Shown here: one piece after another, positions 23,362 through 31,702 of the stretch
Numbering within the stretch: position 1 is the first letter of the stretch
Layout of the letters: every line of letters starts with the position of its first letter
DNA from: Streptomyces sp. NRRL S-350
Lineage (GTDB): Bacteria; Actinomycetota; Actinomycetes; Streptomycetales; Streptomycetaceae
DNA length: 56,461 nucleotides
Assembly (NCBI RefSeq): GCF_000719705.1
Contig: NZ_JOHO01000044.1
Location: 1 to 56,461, forward strand
Direction: 5' to 3'
The notes under the pieces: model-generated
Databases searched by the model: none
What the model was told of the DNA's origin: nothing
The model's input: the letters and a program-made list of their open reading frames with translations, nothing else
Made by a program: the position numbers and the translations under genes

Positions 23362-25686
23362 GTGTCAACGGCCGTACCACCGTCGTCATCCTCACCGTCC
23401 ACATCCTCGCCGTCCACGTCCTCACCGTCCACGCCTGCCGTGCCCGCACGCGCCACGGCCACGCCTGCCGTGCCCGCACCCGCCGCGGCCCCCGTCGCCC
23501 TGCTGCCCGACGTCGTCCGGGTGGACCGGCGACCGGCCGCCCCGGAGGACGCCGACGCCGGAGAGACCGGGCAAGCCCGCCGACGCACCGCCTTCCGCCC
23601 CGACATCGAGGGACTGCGCGGCCTCGCCGTGCTGTCCGTGCTCGCGTTCCACGCCGCCCTGCCCGGCCTGACCGGCGGCTACGTCGGCGTCGACGTCTTC
23701 TTCGTCATCTCCGGCTACCTGATCACCGGCCTGCTCCTCGCCCGCCCGCTGGGCCTGTGGGACTTCGCCGCCCGCCGGGCCCGGCGGATCCTGCCCGCCG
23801 CCGCCACCGTCCTGGTCGCCACCGCAGTCGCCGGCGGCGCGCTGCTCGACCCGCTGCGCGGCACCGACCTCGCCCGGGACCTGATCGCCGCCGCCGGCCA
23901 GTTCGCCAACTGGCGCTTCGTCGGGCGCCAGACCGACTACCTGGCCGCCGAGCGCGACCCCAGTCCGCTGCAGCACTTCTGGTCGCTGGGCGTGGAGAAC
24001 CAGTTCTACCTGCTCTGGGGCGTCCTGCTGCTCGGCCTCGCCCGCTACCTGCACGGGCGGCGCCGCACCGCCGCCATGACCCTCGCCACCGCGGCCGTCG
24101 GCGCCGTCTCGCTCGTGCTGTGCCTGCGCTGGACCCGGACGTCGGCGCCCCTCGCCTACTTCTCCACCGGCAGCCGGCTCTGGGAGTTCGCGGCGGGCGC
24201 CTGCGCGGCCCTGGCAGGCGGTGCGCTGGCCTCCCGGGCGCAGCACCGCCCCGTGCTGTGGTCGCTGCGGCTGCTCGGCTGGCTCGGCCTGGCGGCCGTC
24301 GTGGCGCCGATCGTCCTGTACGACCGCAACACGCCGTTCCCCGGTTCCGCCGCGCTGCCGCCCGTCCTCGGTGCCGCCGCCGTCCTGCTCGCCGGGCACG
24401 GCCCGCTGCGCGGCGTCGACGCCGGCCGCCTGCTCACCGCCCGCCCGCTGCGCGCCGCCGGGCGCCTTTCCTACGCCTGGTACCTCTGGCACTGGCCGGT
24501 GCTGACCATCGCCCAGGCCCGGTACGGGGCGCTGCCGTGGACCGCCCTGGCCGCGCTCACCGCGGCCGCCGCGCTGCCCGCCTGGCTCACCCTGCGCCTG
24601 GTCGAGCAGCCGCTGCGGTACGGCAGCAGCCCGGCGCCCCGGCGAGGGCTCGCGGTCGGTGCGAGCGCCCTGGTCATCCCGCTGATCGCGGCGCTCGCCC
24701 TCGGCGGCGGCACCGTCCGCGCCCTCGGCGGGACCGCCGGCGCCCCGGCCGCCGCACCAGCCGGAGCGCCCGACGGGCCGCGCCTGCTCGCCCCCGGCAC
24801 CCGGGTGCTCGCCCTGACGCCCTCGCCGGCCCGCGCCCGGGAGGACTTCCCGCCCGGCCAGGGCTGCGAGATCCCGCTCAACGCCGACCGCAGCCCGCGC
24901 TGCCTGTTCGGCGCCGAGGACAGCCCCGAGCGGATCGTGCTGCTCGGCGACTCGCACGCCGGACAGTGGATCTCCGCCGCCCTCGCGATGGCCGCGCAGC
25001 GGCACTGGGCGCTGGAGGTCCTGGTCAAACCCGGCTGCCCGCTGGTCACCCTGACCGTGCGCAACAACGTGCTCGGCCGCACCTTCGACGAGTGCGACCG
25101 CTGGCGGGAGGCCACCCTCGCCCGGCTCGCCTCCGGGCCCCGGCCCCGGCTGGTCCTGATGGCCGGGCTCAACCGCTACGGCAGCCCGGAGGAGCGCACC
25201 GGGGGCTGGACCCGCACCCTCGACCGGCTCACCGCGCTCGGCGCCCCGCTCGCCTACCTCGGCGACACCCCGGTGCCGGGCAAGGACGTCCCGACCTGCC
25301 TGGCCGCCGCCGACGGGCGCCCGGACGCCTGCTCCTTCCCGCGCGACACCGCGTTCGAACCCGACCCGATGCTGGCCGGCGGGCTCGCTGCCCGGTACGG
25401 CGTACGGATCCTCGACCCCGGCCCGTTGCTCTGCCCCGGCTCAGGGCTCTCCTGCCCGGCGGTGCTGGAGGGCGTGGTGCTGTACCGGGACACCGGGCAC
25501 ATCACCGACACGCTGGCGCGGGTGCTCGCGCCTCGCCTGGACCGGGGGCTGCTCGGGGCGGCGGACCCGGCCGGCGGCGGTGCCGGTGGTGGCGGCGGTG
25601 CCAGTGCCGGTCCTGGTGCCGGTCCCGGTGCGACCGGTGCCCCGGGTGCTGCTGCCGCTCCGGGCGCCCCGACGGCTCAGCCGTAG
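23362..25686 (+). CDS. Acyltransferase family 3 with C-terminal SGNH domain (OafA/YrhL-like)
   Basis: 774 residues from GTG 23362 with AAGGAGC upstream. A Ser/Pro/Thr tail coded by three 15-bp repeats (23389-23433) and a 30-bp repeat pair starts the protein. The membrane part has RPDIEGLRGLAVLSVLAFH (about 77-95), GVDVFFVISGYLITG, and about ten spans. The periplasmic SGNH domain carries GDSHAG with Ser531 and the DTGH dyad (Asp710, His713). These proteins O-acetylate cell-envelope glycans. The Gly/Ala-rich end overlaps the convergent gene by 10 bp. It pairs functionally with the glycosyltransferase upstream. Confidence 0.9.
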   Translation: MSTAVPPSSSSPSTSSPSTSSPSTPAVPARATATPAVPAPAAAPVALLPDVVRVDRRPAAPEDADAGETGQARRRTAFRPDIEGLRGLAVLSVLAFHAALPGLTGGYVGVDVFFVISGYLITGLLLARPLGLWDFAARRARRILPAAATVLVATAVAGGALLDPLRGTDLARDLIAAAGQFANWRFVGRQTDYLAAERDPSPLQHFWSLGVENQFYLLWGVLLLGLARYLHGRRRTAAMTLATAAVGAVSLVLCLRWTRTSAPLAYFSTGSRLWEFAAGACAALAGGALASRAQHRPVLWSLRLLGWLGLAAVVAPIVLYDRNTPFPGSAALPPVLGAAAVLLAGHGPLRGVDAGRLLTARPLRAAGRLSYAWYLWHWPVLTIAQARYGALPWTALAALTAAAALPAWLTLRLVEQPLRYGSSPAPRRGLAVGASALVIPLIAALALGGGTVRALGGTAGAPAAAPAGAPDGPRLLAPGTRVLALTPSPARAREDFPPGQGCEIPLNADRSPRCLFGAEDSPERIVLLGDSHAGQWISAALAMAAQRHWALEVLVKPGCPLVTLTVRNNVLGRTFDECDRWREATLARLASGPRPRLVLMAGLNRYGSPEERTGGWTRTLDRLTALGAPLAYLGDTPVPGKDVPTCLAAADGRPDACSFPRDTAFEPDPMLAGGLAARYGVRILDPGPLLCPGSGLSCPAVLEGVVLYRDTGHITDTLARVLAPRLDRGLLGAADPAGGGAGGGGGASAGPGAGPGATGAPGAAAAPGAPTAQP

Positions 25687-26357
25687 ACGCTGTGGCAGAG
25701 CCGGGCCTGCTCGGAGCCGGCCTGCCAACGCCCGACCCGTTCGGCCTGGTCGCAGATGGTGCCCCCGCCGACGCCCGGCAGCGACACGCCCGACCCCGGA
25801 CCCGCCGGGGCGGGCGCGCCCGAGGACTGACGGGCCGGGGCGGTGGCGTGCGGGCTGTGGCCGGGCTTCGGCCGCGGAACCGCCGAGGCGTGCTGGGCGT
25901 CCGAGGCCCCGGCCCCGGCGTCGGGCGCCGGCGCCTCCGTCGCCGCGTCGCCCGGGCCTCCGGGCCCGCCTGCGGTGCCCGCCGTGCCCGCGGCGCTCGC
26001 CGTGCTCCCCGTGGCCGCCTCCGGGACGGGAGCCGGCAGTGGGGAGGGCGCGGGCGTGGCGGGCGGCGGGAGGGCCGGCAGCAGGTGCGACGTCCGGTCC
26101 GAGGCGGACGGCGAGGCCTCCGGCAGCGCCGTCACCCGCAGGTCGTCACCCGACCCCGGCCCGCACATCACCAGGACCGAGGCCAGCACGGCGCCCGTCC
26201 CGACCGCCGCGGCCGCCCACGCCTTGCGCGAACGCCGCGCCGACGGCACCCGGCTGGGGGCCGGAGGCGGGGGAGGCGGGGGAGTGGTGGGGACCGGAGG
26301 CGGTTGCCACGCGTTCCGCGGCCACTGCCACTGTCCTTCGGTGGGCTGCCCAGTCAT
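25677..26357 (-). CDS. Pro-rich single-span membrane protein with conserved C-terminal Cys pair
   Basis: 226 residues from ATG 26357, with GGAAGGA eight bases upstream. A Gln/Trp/Pro-rich cytoplasmic N-terminus (PPPVPTTPPPPPPP) precedes one membrane span (WAAAAVGTGAVLASVLVMC, about 46-64). A long Pro/Ala/Ser/Gly extracellular stalk follows. The last 30 residues hold ICDQAERVGRW and ARLCHSVYG, a compact conserved end with two Cys that likely form a disulfide. No family is recognised. It converges on the acyltransferase gene with a 10-bp tail overlap. A cell-surface spacer or sensor is possible. Confidence 0.75.
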   Translation of the reverse strand: MTGQPTEGQWQWPRNAWQPPPVPTTPPPPPPPAPSRVPSARRSRKAWAAAAVGTGAVLASVLVMCGPGSGDDLRVTALPEASPSASDRTSHLLPALPPPATPAPSPLPAPVPEAATGSTASAAGTAGTAGGPGGPGDAATEAPAPDAGAGASDAQHASAVPRPKPGHSPHATAPARQSSGAPAPAGPGSGVSLPGVGGGTICDQAERVGRWQAGSEQARLCHSVYG

Positions 26358-26483
26358 GTGCTCGTCCTTCCAGCGGCCCCCCGCGAACCTTTCCCTGCTC
26401 AACGAGTGCGCCGACGCCGGGACATGACCCGGAAGAGGGGTCTGCGCGGGCGCTGATTGCCACCGCACCACATGCTTGGGGTC

Positions 26484-26714
26484 ATGGAGACCAACAGCAC
26501 GTCCGCGCCCCTGGTCGAGGTGGCCGAGTTCCGGACCGACAGCCGCTACCGGCTCGTCCACTTCGAGGGCCACGGCTGGGAGCCGCTCGCGCCGGAGGAG
26601 TTCGAGCCGCGGGTCCACCAGCTCTTCCCGGACCTCGACCCGCACGACCCCCAGCGGGTGCACTGGGCCGACCGCCCCTGGGAATGGCCCGCCTGGCACC
26701 CCGGCGAGGCCTGA
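26484..26714 (+). CDS. Small hypothetical protein
   Basis: 76 residues from ATG 26484 (ATG 26472 is an alternative). The composition is rich in Trp, His, Asp and Pro, with a compact core (SRYRLVHFEGHGWEPL, then VHQLFPDLDPHDPQRVHW). The codon third positions are G/C as expected for a real gene. No family is recognised. It is divergent from the Pro-rich membrane protein and precedes a small ORF and a methyltransferase. Confidence 0.6.
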   Translation: METNSTSAPLVEVAEFRTDSRYRLVHFEGHGWEPLAPEEFEPRVHQLFPDLDPHDPQRVHWADRPWEWPAWHPGEA

Positions 26715-26756
26715 ACCGTCTCCATACGGCGGTCGTGACTCCGTTACGCTGAGCGG

Positions 26757-27005
26757 GTGAGTGTGGATCACTTCCGGCGCCTCCTGCCGGGACACGCCGT
26801 GGACACCTGCCCGGTCGAGGACCTCGGCGGGCTCGTGCACCGACAGGACACCGTGGCCGCCCGGACGGGCGCATTCCTCGACTGCCCGACGCCCTGGTCC
26901 GAGTCCTGGGCGGTCCGGGCCGCCGCCGACCTGCGCGGACTGCGGGACCCCTTCGCCCGTGCGGCGGCGGCCGGGGACGCGGCGATCGTCCGGGAGACGG
27001 CATGA
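26757..27005 (+). CDS. Small hypothetical protein coupled to methyltransferase
   Basis: 82 residues from GTG 26757. TACGCT at about 26745-26750 is a fair -10 box placed for a leaderless transcript. The stop overlaps the methyltransferase start by ATGA, so the two are translationally coupled. The sequence has a GHAVDTCPVEDLGG segment and an Ala/Arg-rich C-terminal helix. No family recognised; a regulatory or folding partner of the methyltransferase is a guess from context. Confidence 0.55.
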   Translation: MSVDHFRRLLPGHAVDTCPVEDLGGLVHRQDTVAARTGAFLDCPTPWSESWAVRAAADLRGLRDPFARAAAAGDAAIVRETA

Positions 27006-27607
27006 GCGGCCCCGCCGGTACCGCTGGCTACGGCGAGGCGGCCGCGCAACTCGCTCTCCAGTACGAGAGCGTGAGTTTCGCCGAAGTCCACCGCGAACGG
27101 CTCCACCTCTACCCGGCGCCGCCCACGGCCGTCCTCGACATCGGCGCCGGCACCGGCCGCGACGCCGCAGCCCTCGCCGCGCTCGGCCACCGGGTCGTCG
27201 CCGTCGAACCGACCCCCGAACTCCGCGCCGTCGGCGAGCGACTGCACGGCGACGCGGCCATCCGGTGGGTCGCGGACGCGCTGCCCGACCTGCCCCTGCT
27301 CACCGCCGAGGACGGGCGTTTCGACCTCGTGCTGCTCACCGCCGTGTGGATGCACCTGGCCCCCGCCGAACGCCCGGCCGCGATGGACGCCCTCGCCGGA
27401 CTCCTCGCCCCCGGCGGCCGCCTCGCCCTCACCCTCCGCCACGGTCCCGTCCCACCGGGCCGCCGCATGTTCGACCTCCCGCCCGAACCCACCGTGGACC
27501 TCGCCGCCAGCCGCGGCCTGCGCCTCCTCCACCGCTCCGGCCGCGCCGACCTGCACGGCCGGGCCGGGGTGCACTGGACGGCCCTGGTCTTCGAACGGGA
27601 GGGGTAG
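27002..27607 (+). CDS. Class I SAM-dependent methyltransferase
   Basis: 201 residues starting at ATG 27002 within the ATGA overlap. SAM-binding motif I is VLDIGAGTGRDAAALAALGH (about 43-62), with VVAVEPTPELRAVG as the second strand and acidic residue. FDLVLLTAVWMHL is motif II/post-I. It is short for the class, without an accessory substrate domain, so it probably acts on a small molecule. The target is unknown. Confidence 0.85.
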   Translation: MSGPAGTAGYGEAAAQLALQYESVSFAEVHRERLHLYPAPPTAVLDIGAGTGRDAAALAALGHRVVAVEPTPELRAVGERLHGDAAIRWVADALPDLPLLTAEDGRFDLVLLTAVWMHLAPAERPAAMDALAGLLAPGGRLALTLRHGPVPPGRRMFDLPPEPTVDLAASRGLRLLHRSGRADLHGRAGVHWTALVFEREG

Positions 27608-27654
27608 CCGGGCGGGACCGACCGCGGGCCGACGCAGGCCCGGCGCCCGCCCGG
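27608..27654. terminator. Candidate bidirectional hairpin
   Basis: CCGGGCGGG (27608-27616) and CCCGCCCGG (27646-27654), a 9-bp inverted repeat with a 29-base loop in the gap between two convergent genes. Confidence 0.4.
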
Positions 27655-27669
27655 CGGCCGGTGGCGGGC

Positions 27670-28293
27670 TCAGCAGTGCAGTCCGGCCGGGAACCCGGTC
27701 CAGCGCAGGTCCTCGGGCAGATGGCCCTGGTCGTTCAGCAGCAGCACGGACGGCGGCCGGCCGGGCGCGTAACGCAGCACGGTCAGGCCCGCGTTGGCGA
27801 TCTGGAGGCCGAGCCAGCGCCAGGCCGGCGCGTCCAGGGCGTGCCGGACGAGCCAGGCCACCAGGAAGGCGTGGGTGACGACCAGCTCGTGCCGCTCTTC
27901 GCCCCCCGCCACCGGGCCGGTGAACCGCTCGACCGCCCGCGGCGCCAGTGCCGCCCCCGCTTCACACTCGTCGGCCGTGGCGTGCGAGAGGAACTCCCAC
28001 AGGAACTCCGCGCTGTCGTCGGGCAGTTCGGCCCGCTCGGGCAGGTAAGGGATCCAGTCCCCGGCCTCCTCGCACATCACCGGCGCCACGGCGCCCAACT
28101 GCTCCGCGACCAGTCGCGCGGTCTGCGCGGCCCGGGGGAGCGGGCCGTGGTGCACCGCCGCGATCGGCCGGCCGGCCAGCCGTCGGCCCAGCAGGACGGC
28201 CTGCCGGCGCCCGGCGGCGGTGAGCCCGCTGCCGTCGGGCGCGGCCTCGCCGTGCCGGGCCAGGTAGAGGTAGCGGATGGCGAGGTCGGTCAT
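27670..28293 (-). CDS. Histidine phosphatase family protein
   Basis: 207 residues from ATG 28293, preceded by GAGGAGACCCGGAGC. YLARHGEAAP at about 11-20 is the RHG motif with the phospho-acceptor His; LPRAAQTARLVAEQL and VTHAFLVAWLV supply the second Arg and His. The length and motifs fit the phosphoglycerate mutase-like branch of small phosphatases. The substrate cannot be predicted. It is separated from the aldo/keto reductase by 82 bases on the same strand and may be its downstream partner. Confidence 0.87.
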   Translation of the reverse strand: MTDLAIRYLYLARHGEAAPDGSGLTAAGRRQAVLLGRRLAGRPIAAVHHGPLPRAAQTARLVAEQLGAVAPVMCEEAGDWIPYLPERAELPDDSAEFLWEFLSHATADECEAGAALAPRAVERFTGPVAGGEERHELVVTHAFLVAWLVRHALDAPAWRWLGLQIANAGLTVLRYAPGRPPSVLLLNDQGHLPEDLRWTGFPAGLHC

Positions 28294-28375
28294 GCTCCGG
28301 GTCTCCTCGGTGGATGTCAGGGTGGGGGCGAGCCGTGCCGGGAGCGACGCGCGCCGGGCGCCGGGCGGTTCCGGC

Positions 28376-29398
28376 TCAGTCGGCGGGGGTGTCCGTGTGG
28401 GCCTCCTCGAGCAGGGCCAGCTCCTGCGCCGACAGCTGCAGCGCCCCGGCGGCGACGTTGTCCTCCAGGTGCGCCACGTCGCCGGTGCCGGGGATGGCCA
28501 GGACGTGCGGGCCGCGGTGCAGCGTCCAGGCCAGGCGCACCTGCGCGGTGCTCACCCCGCGTGCCTCGGCGATGATCCGCACCTGGGGCGGCTCGGCCGT
28601 GCTCGCGCCGCCTTCCCGCCCCGCGCCGGCGATGGCGTAGAAGGGGACGAAGGCGATGCCCTGCTCGCCGCAGAGCCGCAGCAGTTCGTCCTGCGCGGGC
28701 GAGGAGCCGATGCCGTACGGGTTCTGTACGCAGGTCACGGGCGCGATGGCCTGCGCCTCGGCGAGGTGGTGCGGGCGGATGTTGGACAGTCCGAGGTGGC
28801 GGATCAGCCCGGCCTGCCGCAACTCGGCCAGCGCGCCGAAGCGTTCGGCGACGGGGTCGGTGCCGACGATCCGCAGGTTGACCAGGTCGAGGTGGTCGCG
28901 GCCGAGCTCGCGCAGGTTCTGCTCGACCTGGGCGCGCAGCCGCTCGGGAGTGCGGGCGTGCTCCGTCCAGTGGCCGTCGGGGCCGCGGGCCGGGCCGACC
29001 TTGGTGGCGATCACCAGGTCGTCGCCGTACGGCGCGAGGGCCCGGTTGACCAGCTCGTTGGCGGAGCGCAGCGGGGAGAAGTAGAACGCGGCGGTGTCGA
29101 TGTGGTTGACGCCGAGTTCGACGGCGCGGCGCAGCACCCGCAGGGCCTGCTCGCGGTCGCGCGGTACGGCGTGCGGGGTGAGGGCGGGGCCGGTCTGCGG
29201 CAGGCGCATGGTGCCGAAGCCGATGCGGTGGACGGCGCGGTCGCCGAGCGTCCACGTGCCGGAGGCCGCGGCGTCCACGGGGGCGGTGGCGGCGGTGTTC
29301 CCGGCGGCGGTCCCAGCGGCGGTCCTGGCGGTGTGCACGGGAGTGGTCATGGTGGTGTTCGCGGTGTTCTCCGAAGTCATGCCTGTCATGATCGCCAT
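28376..29398 (-). CDS. Aldo/keto reductase
   Basis: 340 residues if ATG 29398 is used; ATGs at 29389, 29380 and 29350 are also possible, since the first 45 residues are Thr/Ala-rich and unlike the family. The TIM-barrel core has HIDTAAFYFSPLRSANELVN (catalytic Asp-Tyr region), IATKVG with the catalytic Lys, and IPGTGDVAHLEDN as the cofactor loop. It is an NADPH-dependent carbonyl reductase. It is divergent from an ArsR/DUF5937 regulator, with a palindrome between the two starts, so it is probably that regulator's target. Confidence 0.88.
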   Translation of the reverse strand: MAIMTGMTSENTANTTMTTPVHTARTAAGTAAGNTAATAPVDAAASGTWTLGDRAVHRIGFGTMRLPQTGPALTPHAVPRDREQALRVLRRAVELGVNHIDTAAFYFSPLRSANELVNRALAPYGDDLVIATKVGPARGPDGHWTEHARTPERLRAQVEQNLRELGRDHLDLVNLRIVGTDPVAERFGALAELRQAGLIRHLGLSNIRPHHLAEAQAIAPVTCVQNPYGIGSSPAQDELLRLCGEQGIAFVPFYAIAGAGREGGASTAEPPQVRIIAEARGVSTAQVRLAWTLHRGPHVLAIPGTGDVAHLEDNVAAGALQLSAQELALLEEAHTDTPAD

Positions 29399-29419
29399 TG
29401 CACTAGCCTGACCGCCAAC

Positions 29420-29439
29420 GATTCGAACATGTCTGAATC
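29420..29439. promoter_or_regulatory. Palindrome between aldo/keto reductase and ArsR gene
   Basis: GATTC-N10-GAATC with ACATGT at the centre; 16 of 20 positions are symmetric. It lies in the 56-base divergent gap and overlaps where both promoters must be, as expected for an ArsR-family operator. Confidence 0.6.
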
Positions 29440-29454
29440 CACGGGGGGTCGGGC

Positions 29455-30447
29455 TTGGCGGCCGCGCTGTTGTTCACGGCGGGGGACCTGGCGCGGATGC
29501 GCTTCGCGTTCTCCCCGATGTGGGAGGTCGGTCCGAGCCTGCGGCTGCTGCGCTCCGGGCTCGCCCACCCCGTCCACCGGCCCTGGGCGGAGCAGGTGCG
29601 GCCCCGGCTGGCGGCACTCGGCCCGGGGTACGCCCTCCTCGCCGAACTCGTCCCGCCCGCCGGGTACGTACCGGACTTCCTCAACCCGACCCCGGCCGGG
29701 CCCGCCCCCAGCCTGGCGGAGGAGCTGGTGGCGATCCGCGCCACCCCGGCCCGGCTGGTCCGGCGCGACCTCGACCGGCTGCGGGACGACCGGGGCGGGC
29801 TCGGCCCCCGCCTGCGCGCCCTGTACGGCGACCCGGTCGGCGGCCTGGCCCGGCTCACCGAGGCGGTCGAGGCGTACTGGCAGCTCGCGCTCGCCCCGTA
29901 CTGGGCCCGGATCCGCGCCGTCCTGGACGCGGACGTGCTGTACCGCGCCCGGCAGGCGGCCGAACACGGCGCGGCCCGGGTCCTGAACGGCCTGCACGCC
30001 GAACTCCGCTGGACGGAGGACACGTTGCGGCTGCGCCACCGCAGCCGCCCGCTGCCGGACCGGACGGCCGGGGCGGGGCTGCTGCTGATCCCGTCCGCCT
30101 TCACCGGCCCGGCGCTGTACACCCGCCTCACCCCGCCGGACCCGCTGCAGCTCGCCTACCCCGCGCGCGGGATCGGCACCCTGTGGGCGACCGCCCCGCC
30201 CGCCGGCGCAGAGGCCCTGGCCGCCGTCCTCGGCCGCTCCCGCACCCGGCTGCTGACCGAGCTGGCAGCCCCGGCGTCCACCACCGAGCTCGCCCACCGC
30301 ACCGGGCTCTCCCCCGCGGCCGTGTCCCAGTACCTGACGGCCCTGCGGGACGCCCGGCTGGTCAGCGCCCACCGGGTCGGGCGGTCGGTGCTCTACGCCC
30401 GCACGGCGTCGGCGGAGGCGCTGCTGGCGCCACTGGGGCAGGGGTGA
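29455..30447 (+). CDS. ArsR-type winged-helix regulator with N-terminal DUF5937 domain
   Basis: 330 residues from TTG 29455 with GGGGGG six bases upstream. The first about 240 residues match the DUF5937 layout (FSPMWEVGPSLRLLRSG, then ALYTRLTPPDPLQLAYPARG). The last 80 residues are an ArsR/HTH_20 winged helix, with recognition region STTELAHRTGLSPAAVSQYL at about 281-300. There is no Cys metal site, so it likely senses an organic ligand through the N-terminal domain. It is divergent from the aldo/keto reductase, with a shared palindrome. Confidence 0.87.
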   Translation: MAAALLFTAGDLARMRFAFSPMWEVGPSLRLLRSGLAHPVHRPWAEQVRPRLAALGPGYALLAELVPPAGYVPDFLNPTPAGPAPSLAEELVAIRATPARLVRRDLDRLRDDRGGLGPRLRALYGDPVGGLARLTEAVEAYWQLALAPYWARIRAVLDADVLYRARQAAEHGAARVLNGLHAELRWTEDTLRLRHRSRPLPDRTAGAGLLLIPSAFTGPALYTRLTPPDPLQLAYPARGIGTLWATAPPAGAEALAAVLGRSRTRLLTELAAPASTTELAHRTGLSPAAVSQYLTALRDARLVSAHRVGRSVLYARTASAEALLAPLGQG

Positions 30448-30533
30448 CGGGGTGTTCCTCCGCCTTCCGTAACGCCGCCCTGGTTTCCGGTGTCGCCCGG
30501 CCGGATCCGCCGCGCGGCCGTATCGTGCCGGAC

Positions 30534-31607
30534 ATGACGCCCAGTCGGTACCCCCGCCGCCACCACCGGACCGGACTCGTCGCCGCGCTCCTCGGGGCCG
30601 CCCTCGGCACCGTCGCCCTCACCGGAGCCCCCGTCCGGACGGCCGACCCCGCACAGGCCGACCCCGCAAAGGCCGAACCGGCACCGACGGTCCGGCTGCG
30701 CCCGGCGGGCGCGCCGCCGACCGTCTTCGCCCACCGCGGCGCCTCCTCCGCCGCGCCCGAGAACACCCTGGTGTCCGACGAGGTGGCCCGGCGGGCCGGC
30801 GCCGGGTGGATCGAGGACGACGTCCAGTCCAGCAGGGACGGCGTCCCGTACGTCCTGCACGACGACACCGTGGACCGCACCACCGACGGCAAGGGCCGCA
30901 TCCGCGACCTGACCGCCGCCCAACTCGACGCGCTGGACGCCGGCTCCTGGTTCGCCCCGGCCTACGCGGGCACCCGCCTGCCCACCCTGGCCGCCCAGCT
31001 GGAGGACCTGCGCACCCGCGGCGGCAACCTGCTGCTGGAGATCAAGGGACCGCACACCCGGGACGAGGTCGCCCGGATCGTGCAGGAGGTCCGCGACCAC
31101 GGCATGACCGACCGGGTCCTCGTGCAGAGCTTCGAGGTGGACGCCCTGCGCTTCACCCGCGAGCTGGCCCCCGAACTGCCGCTCGGCCTGCTGCGCGCCG
31201 ACCTGGACGCCGACCCGGTCGCCACCGCCCGCGAGCTCGGCCTGGCCGCCTACAACCCCTCGGACGAGGCGCTCTCCGCCCGCCCCGGCATCGTCCGGGA
31301 GCTGCACGCCGCCGGGGTCTCGGTCAACGTCTGGACGGTCGACCGGCCCGCCCGCTGGAGGGCCCTCGCGGACGCCGGGGTGGACGGCATCATCACCAAC
31401 CGACCGGCGGAGCTGGCCGGTTGGGCCGCGGCCTGGGCGCCGCCGGGTACCGCCGGCCAGGCCGCGCGGCGCGACGGGCACCCGGCCGAGCAGCCGCAGG
31501 GCCCGCTCACCGCCTCCGACGGTCGCCTCGTCCTCGACCGGGACACCCGGATCGCCACCGCGGACGGCCGCGGGCCGGCTGTGACGGCCGTCCTGCCTGA
31601 TCCATGA
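30534..31607 (+). CDS. Secreted glycerophosphodiester phosphodiesterase
   Basis: 357 residues from ATG 30534. There is no ribosome site, but TATCGT seven bases upstream suggests a leaderless or near-leaderless transcript. A signal peptide ends near residue 35. The GDPD domain has FAHRGASSAAPENTL (about 64-78, first catalytic His), EDDVQ (metal Glu), HDDTVDRTTDG (second catalytic His) and LLEIKGP. It hydrolyses glycerophosphodiesters outside the cytoplasm to glycerol-3-phosphate and alcohols. A C-terminal extension after about 310 has no recognised domain. Its stop overlaps an in-frame ATG of the rhomboid gene. Confidence 0.9.
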   Translation: MTPSRYPRRHHRTGLVAALLGAALGTVALTGAPVRTADPAQADPAKAEPAPTVRLRPAGAPPTVFAHRGASSAAPENTLVSDEVARRAGAGWIEDDVQSSRDGVPYVLHDDTVDRTTDGKGRIRDLTAAQLDALDAGSWFAPAYAGTRLPTLAAQLEDLRTRGGNLLLEIKGPHTRDEVARIVQEVRDHGMTDRVLVQSFEVDALRFTRELAPELPLGLLRADLDADPVATARELGLAAYNPSDEALSARPGIVRELHAAGVSVNVWTVDRPARWRALADAGVDGIITNRPAELAGWAAAWAPPGTAGQAARRDGHPAEQPQGPLTASDGRLVLDRDTRIATADGRGPAVTAVLPDP

Positions 31608-31702
31608 TCGTCCGCGCTGGCGCGGAACCCGGTCCGGTGGGGATGATGACCGGACACCCGGGCAGGACCGCCCGGGTCTTGTTCGAAAACGGGGGGCCGG
31701 CG

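Noticed and set aside
23389..23492. CRISPR-like or regulatory repeats
   Set aside because: The 15-bp and 30-bp repeats are in frame and code for the Ser/Pro/Thr and Thr/Pro/Ala tail of the acyltransferase.
22146..26456. Plus-strand open frame of over 1400 codons across the glycosyltransferase and acyltransferase genes
   Set aside because: Arg/Pro/Ala-rich translation with no domain, wrong codon third-position pattern, and two well-supported genes in another frame. High GC removes stop codons in shadow frames.
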